NCBI GenBank assembly: GCA_963204815.1
Contig: CAUJHQ010000083.1
Location: 19,445 to 83,444, forward strand
Direction of reading: 5' to 3'
DNA length: 64,000 bases
DNA from: Pseudomonadota bacterium
Lineage (GTDB): Bacteria; Pseudomonadota; Gammaproteobacteria; Burkholderiales; Burkholderiaceae_C
In this document: positions 34,641-42,397 of the stretch, piece by piece
How the letters are laid out: each line of letters begins with the position of its first letter
How positions within the stretch are numbered: position 1 is the first letter of the stretch
Notes under the pieces: model-generated
What the model was told of the DNA's origin: nothing
Seen by the model: the letters and a program-made list of their open reading frames with translations, nothing else
Database searches by the model: none
Position numbers and translations under genes: made by a program

Positions 34641-36337
34641 AACCTCTTGCACGCCTCGCGTTCGCCGCCACCGGCACGCTGCTCGTGGCCGGCTGCGCCG
34701 GCACGCCCACGCCCGAACAGCTCGGCACCGCCTGCGCCGGCCTCGCCAGCCGCACGGTGCCAGCCTCGGCCATCGGCCTGCCCAGCGGCGCCGCGGCGGT
34801 CAAGACGGCGGTGCTCGTGAAGGCGGTGCCGGGCGCGGTGAACGGCGCGGCCTACACGCCGGCGCTGCCGGAGCACTGCCGCGTCACCGGCGAGATCGCG
34901 GCGCGCAGCGCCTCGGCGCAGCCGATCCGGTTCCAGCTCAACCTGCCGACGCAGTGGAACGGCAAGGCGCTGCAGTACGGCGGCGGCGGCTTCAACGGCG
35001 TGCTGATCAACGGCCTGGCGCCGCTGCGCGACGCCGCCCCGGGCGACCCGCTGCCGCTGGCGCGCGGCTACGCCACCTTCGGCACCGACTCCGGCCACCA
35101 GGCCGCGGCCTCGCCGCCCAGCGACCCCGGCGCCTTCGCGCAGGACGACGAGATGCTGGAGAACTTCGCCTTCGCGTCGTACAAGAAGGTGCGCGACGTG
35201 GCGGTGACGCTGGCGCGCGACTTCTACGGCCGCGCGCCCCAGCGCCTGTATTACTTCGGCGGCTCCGAAGGCGGGCGCGAAGGGCTGACGATGGCGCAGC
35301 GCTTCCCGGCCGACTACGACGGCATCGTCAGCGTGGTGCCGGTCATCAACTGGACCGGGCTCTTCCACGCCTTCGTGCGCAGCTCGGTGCCGCAGTTCGA
35401 CGACTGGCTCGACGCGCCGAAGGTGGCGCTGATCGCGAAGGCCACCAACGATGCCTGCGACGCGCTCGACGGCCTGGCCGACGGCGTGGTGAACCACTAC
35501 CTGGGCTGCCAGCCGCGCGTGAACCTGCGCATCCTGCGCTGCCCCGACGGCCGCGACGCCGGGCCGCAATGCCTGTCCGAGCGCGAACTGGCGGTGATGG
35601 CCGGCCTGCACGCGCGCACCGAGTTCCCGTTCCCGTTGGCGAACGGCCTCACGCACTATCCGCCCTGGCTCTACGGCCACGAAGACAGCCTGGACGGCCC
35701 GCAGGCGCCGAGCCTGCAGCGCTGGGTGACCGGCAGCGCCGCGCCCACCGTGCCGCCGGCGGCGGCCACGGCCGGCACGCACTGGCTGTACGGCAGCAAC
35801 TGGATCCGCCACGCCGTGGTGCGCGACGCGCAGTTCGACGTGCGCGGCTACCGCCCCGAGGCCTTCCGCGAACGCGTGCAGCAGACCTCGGCGCTGATGG
35901 ATTCGACGAACCCCGACCTGTCGGCCTTCTTCGCGCGCGGCGGCAAGCTCATCGTGCGCGAGAACGCGGCCGACCGCGCGCAGAGCCCGCTGATGGGCAT
36001 CGAGTACCACCAGGCCGTGGTCGCGAAGCTGGGCGCGGCGACGGTGGAACGGTCGATGCGGCTGTACGTGTCGCCGTCGTCCACCCACACCGGCAACGCG
36101 CGCACGGTGACCGACCGGCGGCCGATCCCGACGATGGCCGACCTGCTCGACCCGCTGGACCGCTGGGTCAGCGAAGGCCAGGCGCCGCCCGACGCCATCG
36201 TGCAGACCGTGCGCGACGCGCTGCCGCCGTTCGCGGTGCAGGCCTCGCGGCCGATGTGCCGCTACCCGGCATATCCGCATTACACGGGCGGCGACGCGCG
36301 GCTGGCGGCCAGCTACGCCTGCCGGCCGGGCAACTGA
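34637..36337 (+). CDS. Tannase/feruloyl esterase-family lipoprotein
   Basis: A 566-residue alpha/beta-hydrolase of the tannase family, with a lipobox ('LLVAGC', Cys20) that should anchor it in the outer membrane or the periplasmic face. Probable triad: Ser210 in 'YFGGSEGGREG', Asp446 in 'RENAADRAQSP' and His484 in 'SSTHTGN'. The Asp segment departs from the common 'HGWAD' and the His segment from 'HCGGG', so the substrate is probably not a typical tannin. The cysteine pairs expected in the family are partly visible. Its 4-nt overlap with the transketolase suggests it releases the imported compound from an ester outside the cell. Confidence 0.8.
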   Translation: MKPLARLAFAATGTLLVAGCAGTPTPEQLGTACAGLASRTVPASAIGLPSGAAAVKTAVLVKAVPGAVNGAAYTPALPEHCRVTGEIAARSASAQPIRFQLNLPTQWNGKALQYGGGGFNGVLINGLAPLRDAAPGDPLPLARGYATFGTDSGHQAAASPPSDPGAFAQDDEMLENFAFASYKKVRDVAVTLARDFYGRAPQRLYYFGGSEGGREGLTMAQRFPADYDGIVSVVPVINWTGLFHAFVRSSVPQFDDWLDAPKVALIAKATNDACDALDGLADGVVNHYLGCQPRVNLRILRCPDGRDAGPQCLSERELAVMAGLHARTEFPFPLANGLTHYPPWLYGHEDSLDGPQAPSLQRWVTGSAAPTVPPAAATAGTHWLYGSNWIRHAVVRDAQFDVRGYRPEAFRERVQQTSALMDSTNPDLSAFFARGGKLIVRENAADRAQSPLMGIEYHQAVVAKLGAATVERSMRLYVSPSSTHTGNARTVTDRRPIPTMADLLDPLDRWVSEGQAPPDAIVQTVRDALPPFAVQASRPMCRYPAYPHYTGGDARLAASYACRPGN

Positions 36338-36341
36338 GCGC

Positions 36342-36575
36342 TCAGCCCGGCAGCCGCTCGAAGCGCGGCCGCTCGACGCCGTCGACGAGCACGCGCTCGA
36401 AGAACATGGCGTGCGGCCGCACCCACCAGCCGGTGTCGTTGTAGAGCGGCCGGTAGACCACCATCGGCTCGTGCGTCTCGCTGTGGCGCGCGACGCCGAT
36501 CACCTCGTATTCGCCACCCTTGTAGTGGCGGTAGCGGCCGGTGGGGGTGGCGGGCAGGGCGGGCAGGTCGGACAT
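36342..36575 (-). CDS. DUF1653 family protein
   Basis: A 77-residue protein matching the DUF1653 pattern: 'GRYRHYKGGEYEVIGVARHSE', 'VVYRPLYNDTGWWVRPHAMF' and 'VERPRFERL'. Function is unknown for the family. The ATG at 36575 was chosen because the match starts about 13 residues in and a GGAG-like ribosome-binding site precedes it; a much longer in-frame extension covers the next region and is rejected. It converges with the esterase gene and its promoter region contains the second FNR-type box. Confidence 0.85.
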   Translation of the reverse strand: MSDLPALPATPTGRYRHYKGGEYEVIGVARHSETHEPMVVYRPLYNDTGWWVRPHAMFFERVLVDGVERPRFERLPG

Positions 36576-36608
36576 GCGGAGGCTCCTCGACGGCGTGCAT
36601 TGTCGGCC

Positions 36609-36622
36609 TTGACGCCGATCAA
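36609..36622 (-). promoter_or_regulatory. FNR/Anr-type box
   Basis: TTGACGCCGATCAA reads TTGAT-N4-GTCAA on the minus strand, a perfect Anr/FNR half-site pair. It lies between the DUF1653 gene (minus, start 36575) and a small exported protein gene (plus, start 36707), so either could respond to oxygen. The match is better than that of the box at 13269. Confidence 0.5.
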
Positions 36623-36706
36623 GCCGGCGGCGTGCGGCGCCGCGACCGCGCGCAGGCTTGATGCAGTTCAGGGCGCGGGGCGGCCGGCGGCGCGCACACT
36701 GCCGCC

Positions 36707-37030
36707 ATGCGTTCGCATCTCCGCGTCTGGCGCTGGCTGCTCGCCCTGCTGATCGGCATGGCGCTGCTGCAGCCGTTGCTCGTGGTCCACGCGGCCGATC
36801 ACGAGGCGCATTGCGGCAGCGTGGCTGCCGACGCAGGTGACGCGGTTGGCACTGGCGACGCCAGCGACCCCGGCCGGCCGCCGGCCACGGCGTGCGCCGC
36901 GTGTGCCGCCTTGCCGGCGCTCGAGCGGCGGCCGTGCTTCGCGCCATGCGGTGTCGACGCGCCCGCCCACTGGCCGCCGGCCGTGCGCGACCGCGTGCAG
37001 CCACCCGAGACGCCGCCGCCCATCGGCTGA
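36707..37030 (+). CDS. Small exported Cys/His-containing protein
   Basis: A 107-residue protein with an N-terminal hydrophobic signal (about 9-29, ending 'VVHAADHEAHC'). The mature part has a His/Cys start followed by 'CAACAALPALERRPCFAPC', five cysteines within about 35 residues. That could bind a metal or form disulfides. I do not recognise a family. It sits before a DUF-type membrane protein gene with 89 nt between and downstream of an FNR-type box. A plausible but unproven view is a metal-related periplasmic protein made under low oxygen. Confidence 0.6.
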   Translation: MRSHLRVWRWLLALLIGMALLQPLLVVHAADHEAHCGSVAADAGDAVGTGDASDPGRPPATACAACAALPALERRPCFAPCGVDAPAHWPPAVRDRVQPPETPPPIG

Positions 37031-37105
37031 CGGCGCACCCCTTCCTGGCTCTTCCTCCTGCAGCACGCGCCGATGCGCGTGCGCTGCAGCCGCGACCCCG
37101 TCTGC

Positions 37106-37119
37106 GATCGGAACCGATC
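37106..37119 (+). promoter_or_regulatory. Palindrome abutting the start codon
   Basis: GATCGG-AA-CCGATC (37106-37119) is a perfect dyad ending one base before the ATG at 37120. It occupies the place of a Shine-Dalgarno sequence. It could be an operator or an RNA structure limiting translation of the membrane protein. Confidence 0.35.
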
Positions 37120-37620
37120 ATGAACATGACCCATTACATGCAACTGCTGGCCGAGAACCAGCCCTGGAACCTGCTGCTCTTCATGGTGCTGCCGGTGGTG
37201 CTGGCCGAGACCGTGGCCGTCACCGAACTCTTCGTGCTCTTCCACCGCGCCCGCGAAGGCGCGCTGGTGGCGCTGAACCGCGCCGCCAGCATCGCCGGTG
37301 GCGTCTACTTCACCGGCGTCTTCGTCTACCTGATGAAGACGGCGGCGATCCCGCTCACGCTGGGCGGTGGCTGGCGCGGGCCGGCCGACGTCATCGCGGT
37401 GGGCTTCTACCTGTCCGGCGTGCTGCCGCTGGGCGCGATGGCGCTGATCGACCTGCGCATCATCGGCGGCGCCTGGCCGCACGAGAAGCGGCTGTGGTGG
37501 CACGCCGGATGCGTGGCCACCTTCCTGGTGGTGGCGCACGTCGCGATGATCTTCGGCATGCTCGACCCGACGCTGCTCTGGTCGGGACCCGCCGCGCATG
37601 GCGGGCACGACGCGCCCTGA
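37120..37620 (+). CDS. Small membrane protein, DUF6803-like permease
   Basis: A 166-residue membrane protein with four or five transmembrane helices (about 18-38, 58-76, 90-110 and 132-152). It resembles the DUF6803 family by its opening 'MTHYMQLLAENQPWNLLLFMVLPVVLAE' in pieces and the 'WWHAGCVATFLVVAHVAMIFGMLDPTLL' end. Family function is not known to me. There is no good ribosome-binding site; a perfect palindrome lies there instead. A His-containing C-terminal tail ('AAHGGHDAP') ends the protein. Confidence 0.65.
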   Translation: MNMTHYMQLLAENQPWNLLLFMVLPVVLAETVAVTELFVLFHRAREGALVALNRAASIAGGVYFTGVFVYLMKTAAIPLTLGGGWRGPADVIAVGFYLSGVLPLGAMALIDLRIIGGAWPHEKRLWWHAGCVATFLVVAHVAMIFGMLDPTLLWSGPAAHGGHDAP

Positions 37621-37633
37621 GCCGGCGCCGGGC

Positions 37634-38452
37634 ATGATGGCGTTCATGGACCACCCCCTGGACGCTGCCATCGCGCTGGCCCCGCAGGCCGACGGCACGC
37701 TGCTCGGCCACACCCACCCGGCCTACGCCAACATGGTCGGGCCCTACGGCGGCATCACCGCCGCGCAGGCGCTGAACGCCGTGCTGCAGTCACCCGCGCG
37801 GCTCGGCGAGCCGGTGGCGCTGACGGTGAACTTCTGCGCCGCGCTGGCCGACGGCGCGTTCACCGCGCAGGCGCGTGCCGTGCGCACGAACCGCTCCACG
37901 CAGCACTGGACGGTGGACCTCCAGCAGGCCGGCGAGGTGGTGGCTACCGCCACCGTGTTCACCGCACTGCGCCGCGACACCTGGGCCGACGACGAGCACC
38001 GCATGCCCGAGGTCCCGGCGCCCGAAGACCTGCCGCGTGCCCGCGCGGCGGCGCCGGTGGCCTGGCTGCAGCGCTACGAGATGCGGCTGGTGGAAGGCGC
38101 GATCCCGGCCGCCTGGGACGGCGCCGAGCACCACGACAGCACCACGCGCCTGTGGGTGCGCGACGACCCGCCGCGTGTGCTGGACCACGCCGCGCTGGCA
38201 GCGCTGTGCGACGTCTTCTTCCCTCGCATCTGGCGCCGCCGCGCGACGCCGGTGCCGGTAGGCACGGTGTCGATGACGGTCTACTTCCACGCCGACGCGG
38301 CGCAGCTCGCCGCCACCTGCAGCGGCTTCCTGTTCGCGCAGGCGAAGGCGCAGGCCTTCCGCGGCGGCTACTTCGACCAGACCGGGCAGTTGTGGAACCG
38401 CGCGGGCGAGCTGCTGGCGACGACGCACCAGGTCGTCTACTACAAGGCCTGA
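37634..38452 (+). CDS. TesB-like acyl-CoA thioesterase
   Basis: A 272-residue double hot-dog protein. The N-terminal half has 'ANMVGPYGGITAAQALNAV' and 'VALTVNFCAALADGAFTAQARAVRTNRSTQHWTVDLQQ' in pieces. The C-terminal half has the second hot-dog with 'AKAQAFRGGYFDQTGQLWNRAGELLATTHQV', ending in the helix-strand pattern of thioesterase II. It probably hydrolyses acyl-CoA in the cytosol. Three in-frame ATGs (37634, 37637, 37646) are possible; I give the longest. It converges with the glyoxalase-like gene. Confidence 0.78.
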   Translation: MMAFMDHPLDAAIALAPQADGTLLGHTHPAYANMVGPYGGITAAQALNAVLQSPARLGEPVALTVNFCAALADGAFTAQARAVRTNRSTQHWTVDLQQAGEVVATATVFTALRRDTWADDEHRMPEVPAPEDLPRARAAAPVAWLQRYEMRLVEGAIPAAWDGAEHHDSTTRLWVRDDPPRVLDHAALAALCDVFFPRIWRRRATPVPVGTVSMTVYFHADAAQLAATCSGFLFAQAKAQAFRGGYFDQTGQLWNRAGELLATTHQVVYYKA

Positions 38453-38464
38453 TCGCGCGGCGGA

Positions 38465-39250
38465 TCAGCCCGGCACGATCTCGATCGGCGCGCCCTGCGT
38501 GCCGGCCAGCGGCAGCGCCGTGCGCGCCGTCGCGGTGGGCGAGCGCAGCACGAACTGCGCCGCCTGCGCGCCGCGGGCGGCCAGCGCGCCGGCCCACGCG
38601 GGCGCGCCGGCAGCACCGGTCGGCCGTGCCAGCACGAGCGTCGTGCCGCCGAGCGCCAGGCCTACGCGTTCCAGCCCCGCCACGGCGGGCAGGGCCTCGG
38701 CGCGCCGGCCCAGCAGCGCCTCGTAGCGCGCACGCGCGGCGGCGAGGTCGTCGACCACGACGTTGAGTTCGGCGACGCCGGTGACGCCGTTCGGGTGCAC
38801 GCGCACGTCGCCTTCGCGCACGCGCAGCGCGCGCGGCGTGACGTCGCCGCACAGGAAGGGCATCTCGACGCTCGGCGCGATGCCGGTCTGCCAGTCCAGT
38901 CGCACGCCGTCGGGCCGCAGCCGGCCGCCGTCGAACGGACCTTGGTAGTCGACGCCGCGCGCGCGCGCCGCGGCGATGACGGCGCCGGTGTCGTGCGGCA
39001 ACAGCGCGAAGTCGACCAGCCCCTGCCAGCCGCGCGCCTGGTAGTGCCACCAGCGGTGCGCCGGCGCCTCGCGCAGGAAGGCGATCAGCTCGAGGTAGCT
39101 GCCGTCCTGGAAGCCGACGAGCGCGTTGTGCGTGGCGCCGTCGGTGTGGGTGCCGCCGCGCTGCACGTTGAAGCCGAGCGCGCTGTAGCTGGCGATCGTG
39201 GCTTCCAGTTCGGGCACGAGGATGACGATGTGGTCGAGCTTCAGGGTCAT
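38465..39250 (-). CDS. VOC/glyoxalase-like domain protein
   Basis: A 261-residue protein. The first half is a glyoxalase-like domain (PF13468 type), beginning 'LKLDHIVILVPELEATIASYSALGF' in pieces and containing 'LVGFQDGSYLELIAF'. A second vicinal-oxygen-chelate-like module follows near 155-255 ('GVAELNVVVDDLAAARARYEALLG'). The metal ligands are likely His7 and Glu57. It may isomerise, decompose or bind a small molecule. It is downstream of and in the same direction as the FAD oxidoreductase, 15 nt away. Confidence 0.78.
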   Translation of the reverse strand: MTLKLDHIVILVPELEATIASYSALGFNVQRGGTHTDGATHNALVGFQDGSYLELIAFLREAPAHRWWHYQARGWQGLVDFALLPHDTGAVIAAARARGVDYQGPFDGGRLRPDGVRLDWQTGIAPSVEMPFLCGDVTPRALRVREGDVRVHPNGVTGVAELNVVVDDLAAARARYEALLGRRAEALPAVAGLERVGLALGGTTLVLARPTGAAGAPAWAGALAARGAQAAQFVLRSPTATARTALPLAGTQGAPIEIVPG

Positions 39251-39265
39251 GGGGTGGGGGTCCTG

Positions 39266-40609
39266 TCAGTCGCGCTGGTCGAGCCAGCGGTAGTAGAGCG
39301 TGGTCCAGGCGACGCCGACGGGCGCGAAGGCGCGCATCTCCACCGCGCGCGGCGCCTCCCAGGGCAGCGGCACGCGCGCTGCGTCGCCGTCGAGCGCGGC
39401 GTCTGCCAGCGCGGGGCCGAGCGCGGTGCCGAACGCCAGCCCGCGGCCGTTGCAGCCCACCCACGCGAGCGCGCCGTCGCCCAGGCGCCAGAAGCGCGGC
39501 AGGCGGTCGGGCGTGACGGCGAAGACGCCGTGCCAGAGGTGGTCGAAGCGCAGGCCGCCGGGCACGTCGCGCAGCGCCGGCCACAGCTTCACCAGCCGCG
39601 TGGCGATGCGCTCGCGCAGGCGGCCGTCGTAGCCGGCGTGCAGCGCGAGCGCGCCGCCGCTGACGAGGCGGCCGTCCTCGCTCCAGCGCGCGAAGTGCAG
39701 GTCGGCCTGGGTGTCCGACATCGCGTGGTCGCGAGGCAGCACCTGGGCGCGCAGTGCCGCCGGCAGCGGCTGCGTCGCCATCTGGTAGCTGCGCACCGGC
39801 ACCAGCGTCTGCTCCAGGCCCGGCCAGGCCTGCGGGCCGAGGAAGCCGCTGTAGCTGTGCGTGGCGACGAGCAGCTTCTTCGCGCGCACGTGGCCGGTGG
39901 CGGTGTTCACGCGCCAGCCGCTGCCGTCGGCCACGACGCCGGTGGCCGGGCTGTGCGCGTGCACGGCGGCGCCGGCGCCGAGCGCCGCGCGCGCCAGCCC
40001 TCGCGTGAACGCGAGTGGGTTCACGTGGCCGCCGGTGGGGTTGAGCCAGCCGCCGCGCCAGAAGCGCGAGCCGGTGACGGCGGCCACCTGCTCGGCGTCG
40101 AGCAGTTCGACCGGCGCGCCGCGCCGCTGCCACTGCGCGAAGCGCGAGCGCGAGATCGCCAGCCGGCTGTCGCGGTGTGCCGGTTGCACCCAGCCGTTCT
40201 GCACCGCGCCGCAGTCGATGGCATGGCGGCGCACCAGGTCGAACAGCGTCGCCGCCGAGTCGCGCAGCAGCGCCACCAGCGCCTCGCCGCGCTCGGGGCC
40301 GAAGGCGGCGGCGAGGATGTCGGGGTCGGCGCGCGTCAGCGTCGGGATCACCTGGCCGTTGTTGCGGCCCGACGCGCCCCAGCCGACCTCGTGTGCTTCC
40401 AGCACCACCACCTTCGCGCCGCGGGTGGCCGCATGCAGCGCGGCCGACAACCCGCTGACGCCGGCGCCGACGATGACGAGGTCGGCCGTGTGTTCGCCCG
40501 CCGGCAGCGGCGGCGTGGGCGGTGCGGCGGGGGCGGTGGCGGCCCACAGCGAAGGCGGCAGGCGGGACGGGTCGAGGTTCGGGTCGGTCATCGGGGTCGG
40601 CAGATGCAT
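39266..40609 (-). CDS. FAD-dependent oxidoreductase (DAO/DadA-like)
   Basis: A 447-residue flavoprotein. The dinucleotide-binding motif is 'DLVIVGAGVSGLSAALHAATRGAKVVVLEA' in pieces (about 39-68), followed by 'GASGRNNGQVIP', typical of the amino-acid oxidase fold. Near the C-terminus 'FAVTPDRLPRFWRLGDGALAWVGCNGRGLAFGTALG' in pieces carries the second FAD contact. It probably oxidises an amine or amino acid. The ATG at 40609 was chosen because GGAAAGCG precedes it; an ATG at 40591 has no such site. It diverges from the ATC hydrolase-like gene. Confidence 0.85.
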   Translation of the reverse strand: MHLPTPMTDPNLDPSRLPPSLWAATAPAAPPTPPLPAGEHTADLVIVGAGVSGLSAALHAATRGAKVVVLEAHEVGWGASGRNNGQVIPTLTRADPDILAAAFGPERGEALVALLRDSAATLFDLVRRHAIDCGAVQNGWVQPAHRDSRLAISRSRFAQWQRRGAPVELLDAEQVAAVTGSRFWRGGWLNPTGGHVNPLAFTRGLARAALGAGAAVHAHSPATGVVADGSGWRVNTATGHVRAKKLLVATHSYSGFLGPQAWPGLEQTLVPVRSYQMATQPLPAALRAQVLPRDHAMSDTQADLHFARWSEDGRLVSGGALALHAGYDGRLRERIATRLVKLWPALRDVPGGLRFDHLWHGVFAVTPDRLPRFWRLGDGALAWVGCNGRGLAFGTALGPALADAALDGDAARVPLPWEAPRAVEMRAFAPVGVAWTTLYYRWLDQRD

Positions 40610-40698
40610 ATGCGCTTTCCGTCCGAGGGGTCGTCGGAAAGGCGATCGTGGGAGGATATATTGCGCAAGCTCACGAACACGCATCACCGCCCCACGCC

Positions 40699-41190
40699 AT
40701 GACCGAAAACGAACAGAAGCTCGTCGAGCAGTTGCGCGGCGCCCTGAAGAGCCGCGCCATGGTCTACGCCGCGATGTACGAGGAGATCGCCGCCGAGTTC
40801 GGCGCCGACAAGGCGCGCGAGATCTGCAAACGCGCGATCTACAAGCGCGGCGAGTCCATCGCCCACTGCTTCGCGCAGCACGCGCCGGCCGACCTGGGCG
40901 GGCTGAAGGACACCTTCCTGAACTTCATCCCGCAGGGCCAGCACCTCTTCAAGCCCGAGGTCGTGCGCTGCGACGCCGACGAACTGGAGATCCAGTTCCA
41001 CCGCTGCCCGCTGAAGGAAGCCTGGCAGGAAGCCGGCTACGACGGCGCCGCGCTCGCCAACCTGTGCGACATCGGCGGCGTCGTCGACTACGGCACCTTC
41101 GAGAAGGCCGGTTTCCGCATCCAGAGCGACACCTGGCAGCCCGGCCGCGAAGGCTGTTGCCGCCTGCACATCCGCCCCGGCCCGGGCTGA
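40699..41190 (+). CDS. L-2-amino-thiazoline-4-carboxylic acid hydrolase-family protein
   Basis: A 163-residue protein of the ATC hydrolase family (PF14196 type). Its hallmarks are 'YAAMYEEIAAEFGADKAREICKRAIYKRG' in pieces, 'FHRCPLKEAWQEAGYDGAALANLCDIGGVVDYGTFE' in pieces, and a 'CCRLHIRPG' end. Known members open the thiazoline ring to give S-carbamoyl or L-cysteine derivatives, while many relatives act on other ring or amide substrates. It shares a divergent promoter region with the FAD oxidoreductase and precedes the Liv importer by 73 nt. This suggests uptake and breakdown of an amino-acid-like compound. Confidence 0.72.
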   Translation: MTENEQKLVEQLRGALKSRAMVYAAMYEEIAAEFGADKAREICKRAIYKRGESIAHCFAQHAPADLGGLKDTFLNFIPQGQHLFKPEVVRCDADELEIQFHRCPLKEAWQEAGYDGAALANLCDIGGVVDYGTFEKAGFRIQSDTWQPGREGCCRLHIRPGPG

Positions 41191-41263
41191 GCGCCCGCCG
41201 CCATCACCGACCTGCCGGCGCGTGCCGGCGCCCGTTCACGTTCCGCCCCCAGGAGGATTCACC

Positions 41264-42373
41264 ATGACCACCGTTCGTTTCCTGCTTGCCGCCGCGGCGC
41301 TCGCGGCCACCTCGGCCGGCGCGTTCGCGCAGGACATCTTCGTCGGCTACCAGCTGCCGCTCACGGGCACGCAGTCGCAGTACGGCGAGGTGTTCCGCAA
41401 CAGCGCCACGCTGCAGCTGGAGAAGTTCAACGCCGCCGGCGGCGTCGGCGGCCGCAAGGTGCAGATCGTCTACGAGGACAGCAAGTCCGACCCGAAGGAA
41501 GCGGTGAACATCGCGCGCAAGTTCGTCGACGACAAGCGCATCGTCGCCGTGCTCGGCGACTTCGCGAGCGGCCCGTCGATGGCCGCCGGCGAGGTCTACG
41601 GCAAGGAAGGCATGCCGCAGCTGAGCCAGACCGCCTCGCACCCCGACTTCCTGAAGGTCTCGAACTGGCAGTTCCGCAACATCACCACGCAGGCGCAGGA
41701 AGGCCCGTTCAACGCCAAGTGGCTGCGCGACAGCGGCGTCAAGACGGTGGCCGTGATCGGCCTGCAGAACGACTGGGGCCTGTCGGCCACCGGCGAGTTC
41801 GCGAAGGCCTTCGAGGCGCTGGGCGGCAAGGTCACGGCCACCGAGCTCTTCAACCCCGGCGCGCGCGACTTCAAGGCCATCCTGACCAAGGTGTCGCAGG
41901 CCAAGCCGGAGGCGATCTACTTCGCGATGTTCTACGAGGAAGGCGCGCTGATCCTGCAGCAGGCCAAGCAGCTCAACGTGGCGGCCAAGCTGTACTCGGC
42001 CTCGCCGTTCTACGCGCCCAAGCTGATCGAGCTGGCCGGCCCGGCGGCCGAAGGCGTGATGCTGTCGACCACCTTCGTGGCCGACAGCCCGGCGGCGAAC
42101 GTGAAGGCCTTCGTCGACGAGTACAAGAAGCGCTTCAACGGCGAGCCGAACCAGTTCGCGGCGCAGGCCTACGACGCCACCGGCATCCTGCTCGACGCGC
42201 TGAAGCGCGTGGGCCCGAACGCCACCCGCGCGCAGATCCGCGACGCGCTGGCCGCCACCGCCAACTACCCGGGCGTGACCGGCGCGACCACCTTCGACAA
42301 GGCCACCCGCGAGCCGAACAAGACGCTCGCCAAGCTGCAGATCAAGGGCGGCAAGTTCGTCGCCGCGCAGTAA
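41264..42373 (+). CDS. Branched-chain amino acid-type ABC transporter binding protein
   Basis: A 369-residue LivJ/LivK-type periplasmic receptor with a signal peptide (1-22, cleavage near 'AGAFAQ'). Family features are 'IFVGYQLPLTGTQSQYGEVFRNSATLQLEKFNAAGGVGGRKV' in pieces, 'AVLGDFASGPSMAAGEVYGKEG', and 'DEYKKRFNGEPNQFAAQAYDATGILLDAL' in pieces. A strong AGGAGGA ribosome-binding site precedes the ATG. It delivers an amino acid, amide or urea-like ligand to LivHMGF. The ligand cannot be read directly. First gene of the transporter operon. Confidence 0.92.
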   Translation: MTTVRFLLAAAALAATSAGAFAQDIFVGYQLPLTGTQSQYGEVFRNSATLQLEKFNAAGGVGGRKVQIVYEDSKSDPKEAVNIARKFVDDKRIVAVLGDFASGPSMAAGEVYGKEGMPQLSQTASHPDFLKVSNWQFRNITTQAQEGPFNAKWLRDSGVKTVAVIGLQNDWGLSATGEFAKAFEALGGKVTATELFNPGARDFKAILTKVSQAKPEAIYFAMFYEEGALILQQAKQLNVAAKLYSASPFYAPKLIELAGPAAEGVMLSTTFVADSPAANVKAFVDEYKKRFNGEPNQFAAQAYDATGILLDALKRVGPNATRAQIRDALAATANYPGVTGATTFDKATREPNKTLAKLQIKGGKFVAAQ

Positions 42374-42397
42374 GCGCGCTTCGGGAACGCACGCACC

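Noticed and set aside
32357..36337. Open frame of about 1326 codons reading through the transketolase into the esterase
   Set aside because: The first part is the wrong frame of the transketolase; the esterase has its own lipobox start at 34637.
36342..37127. 261-codon frame containing the DUF1653 match
   Set aside because: Only the last 77 codons match the family. The rest is an Arg-rich shadow crossing the promoter and another gene.
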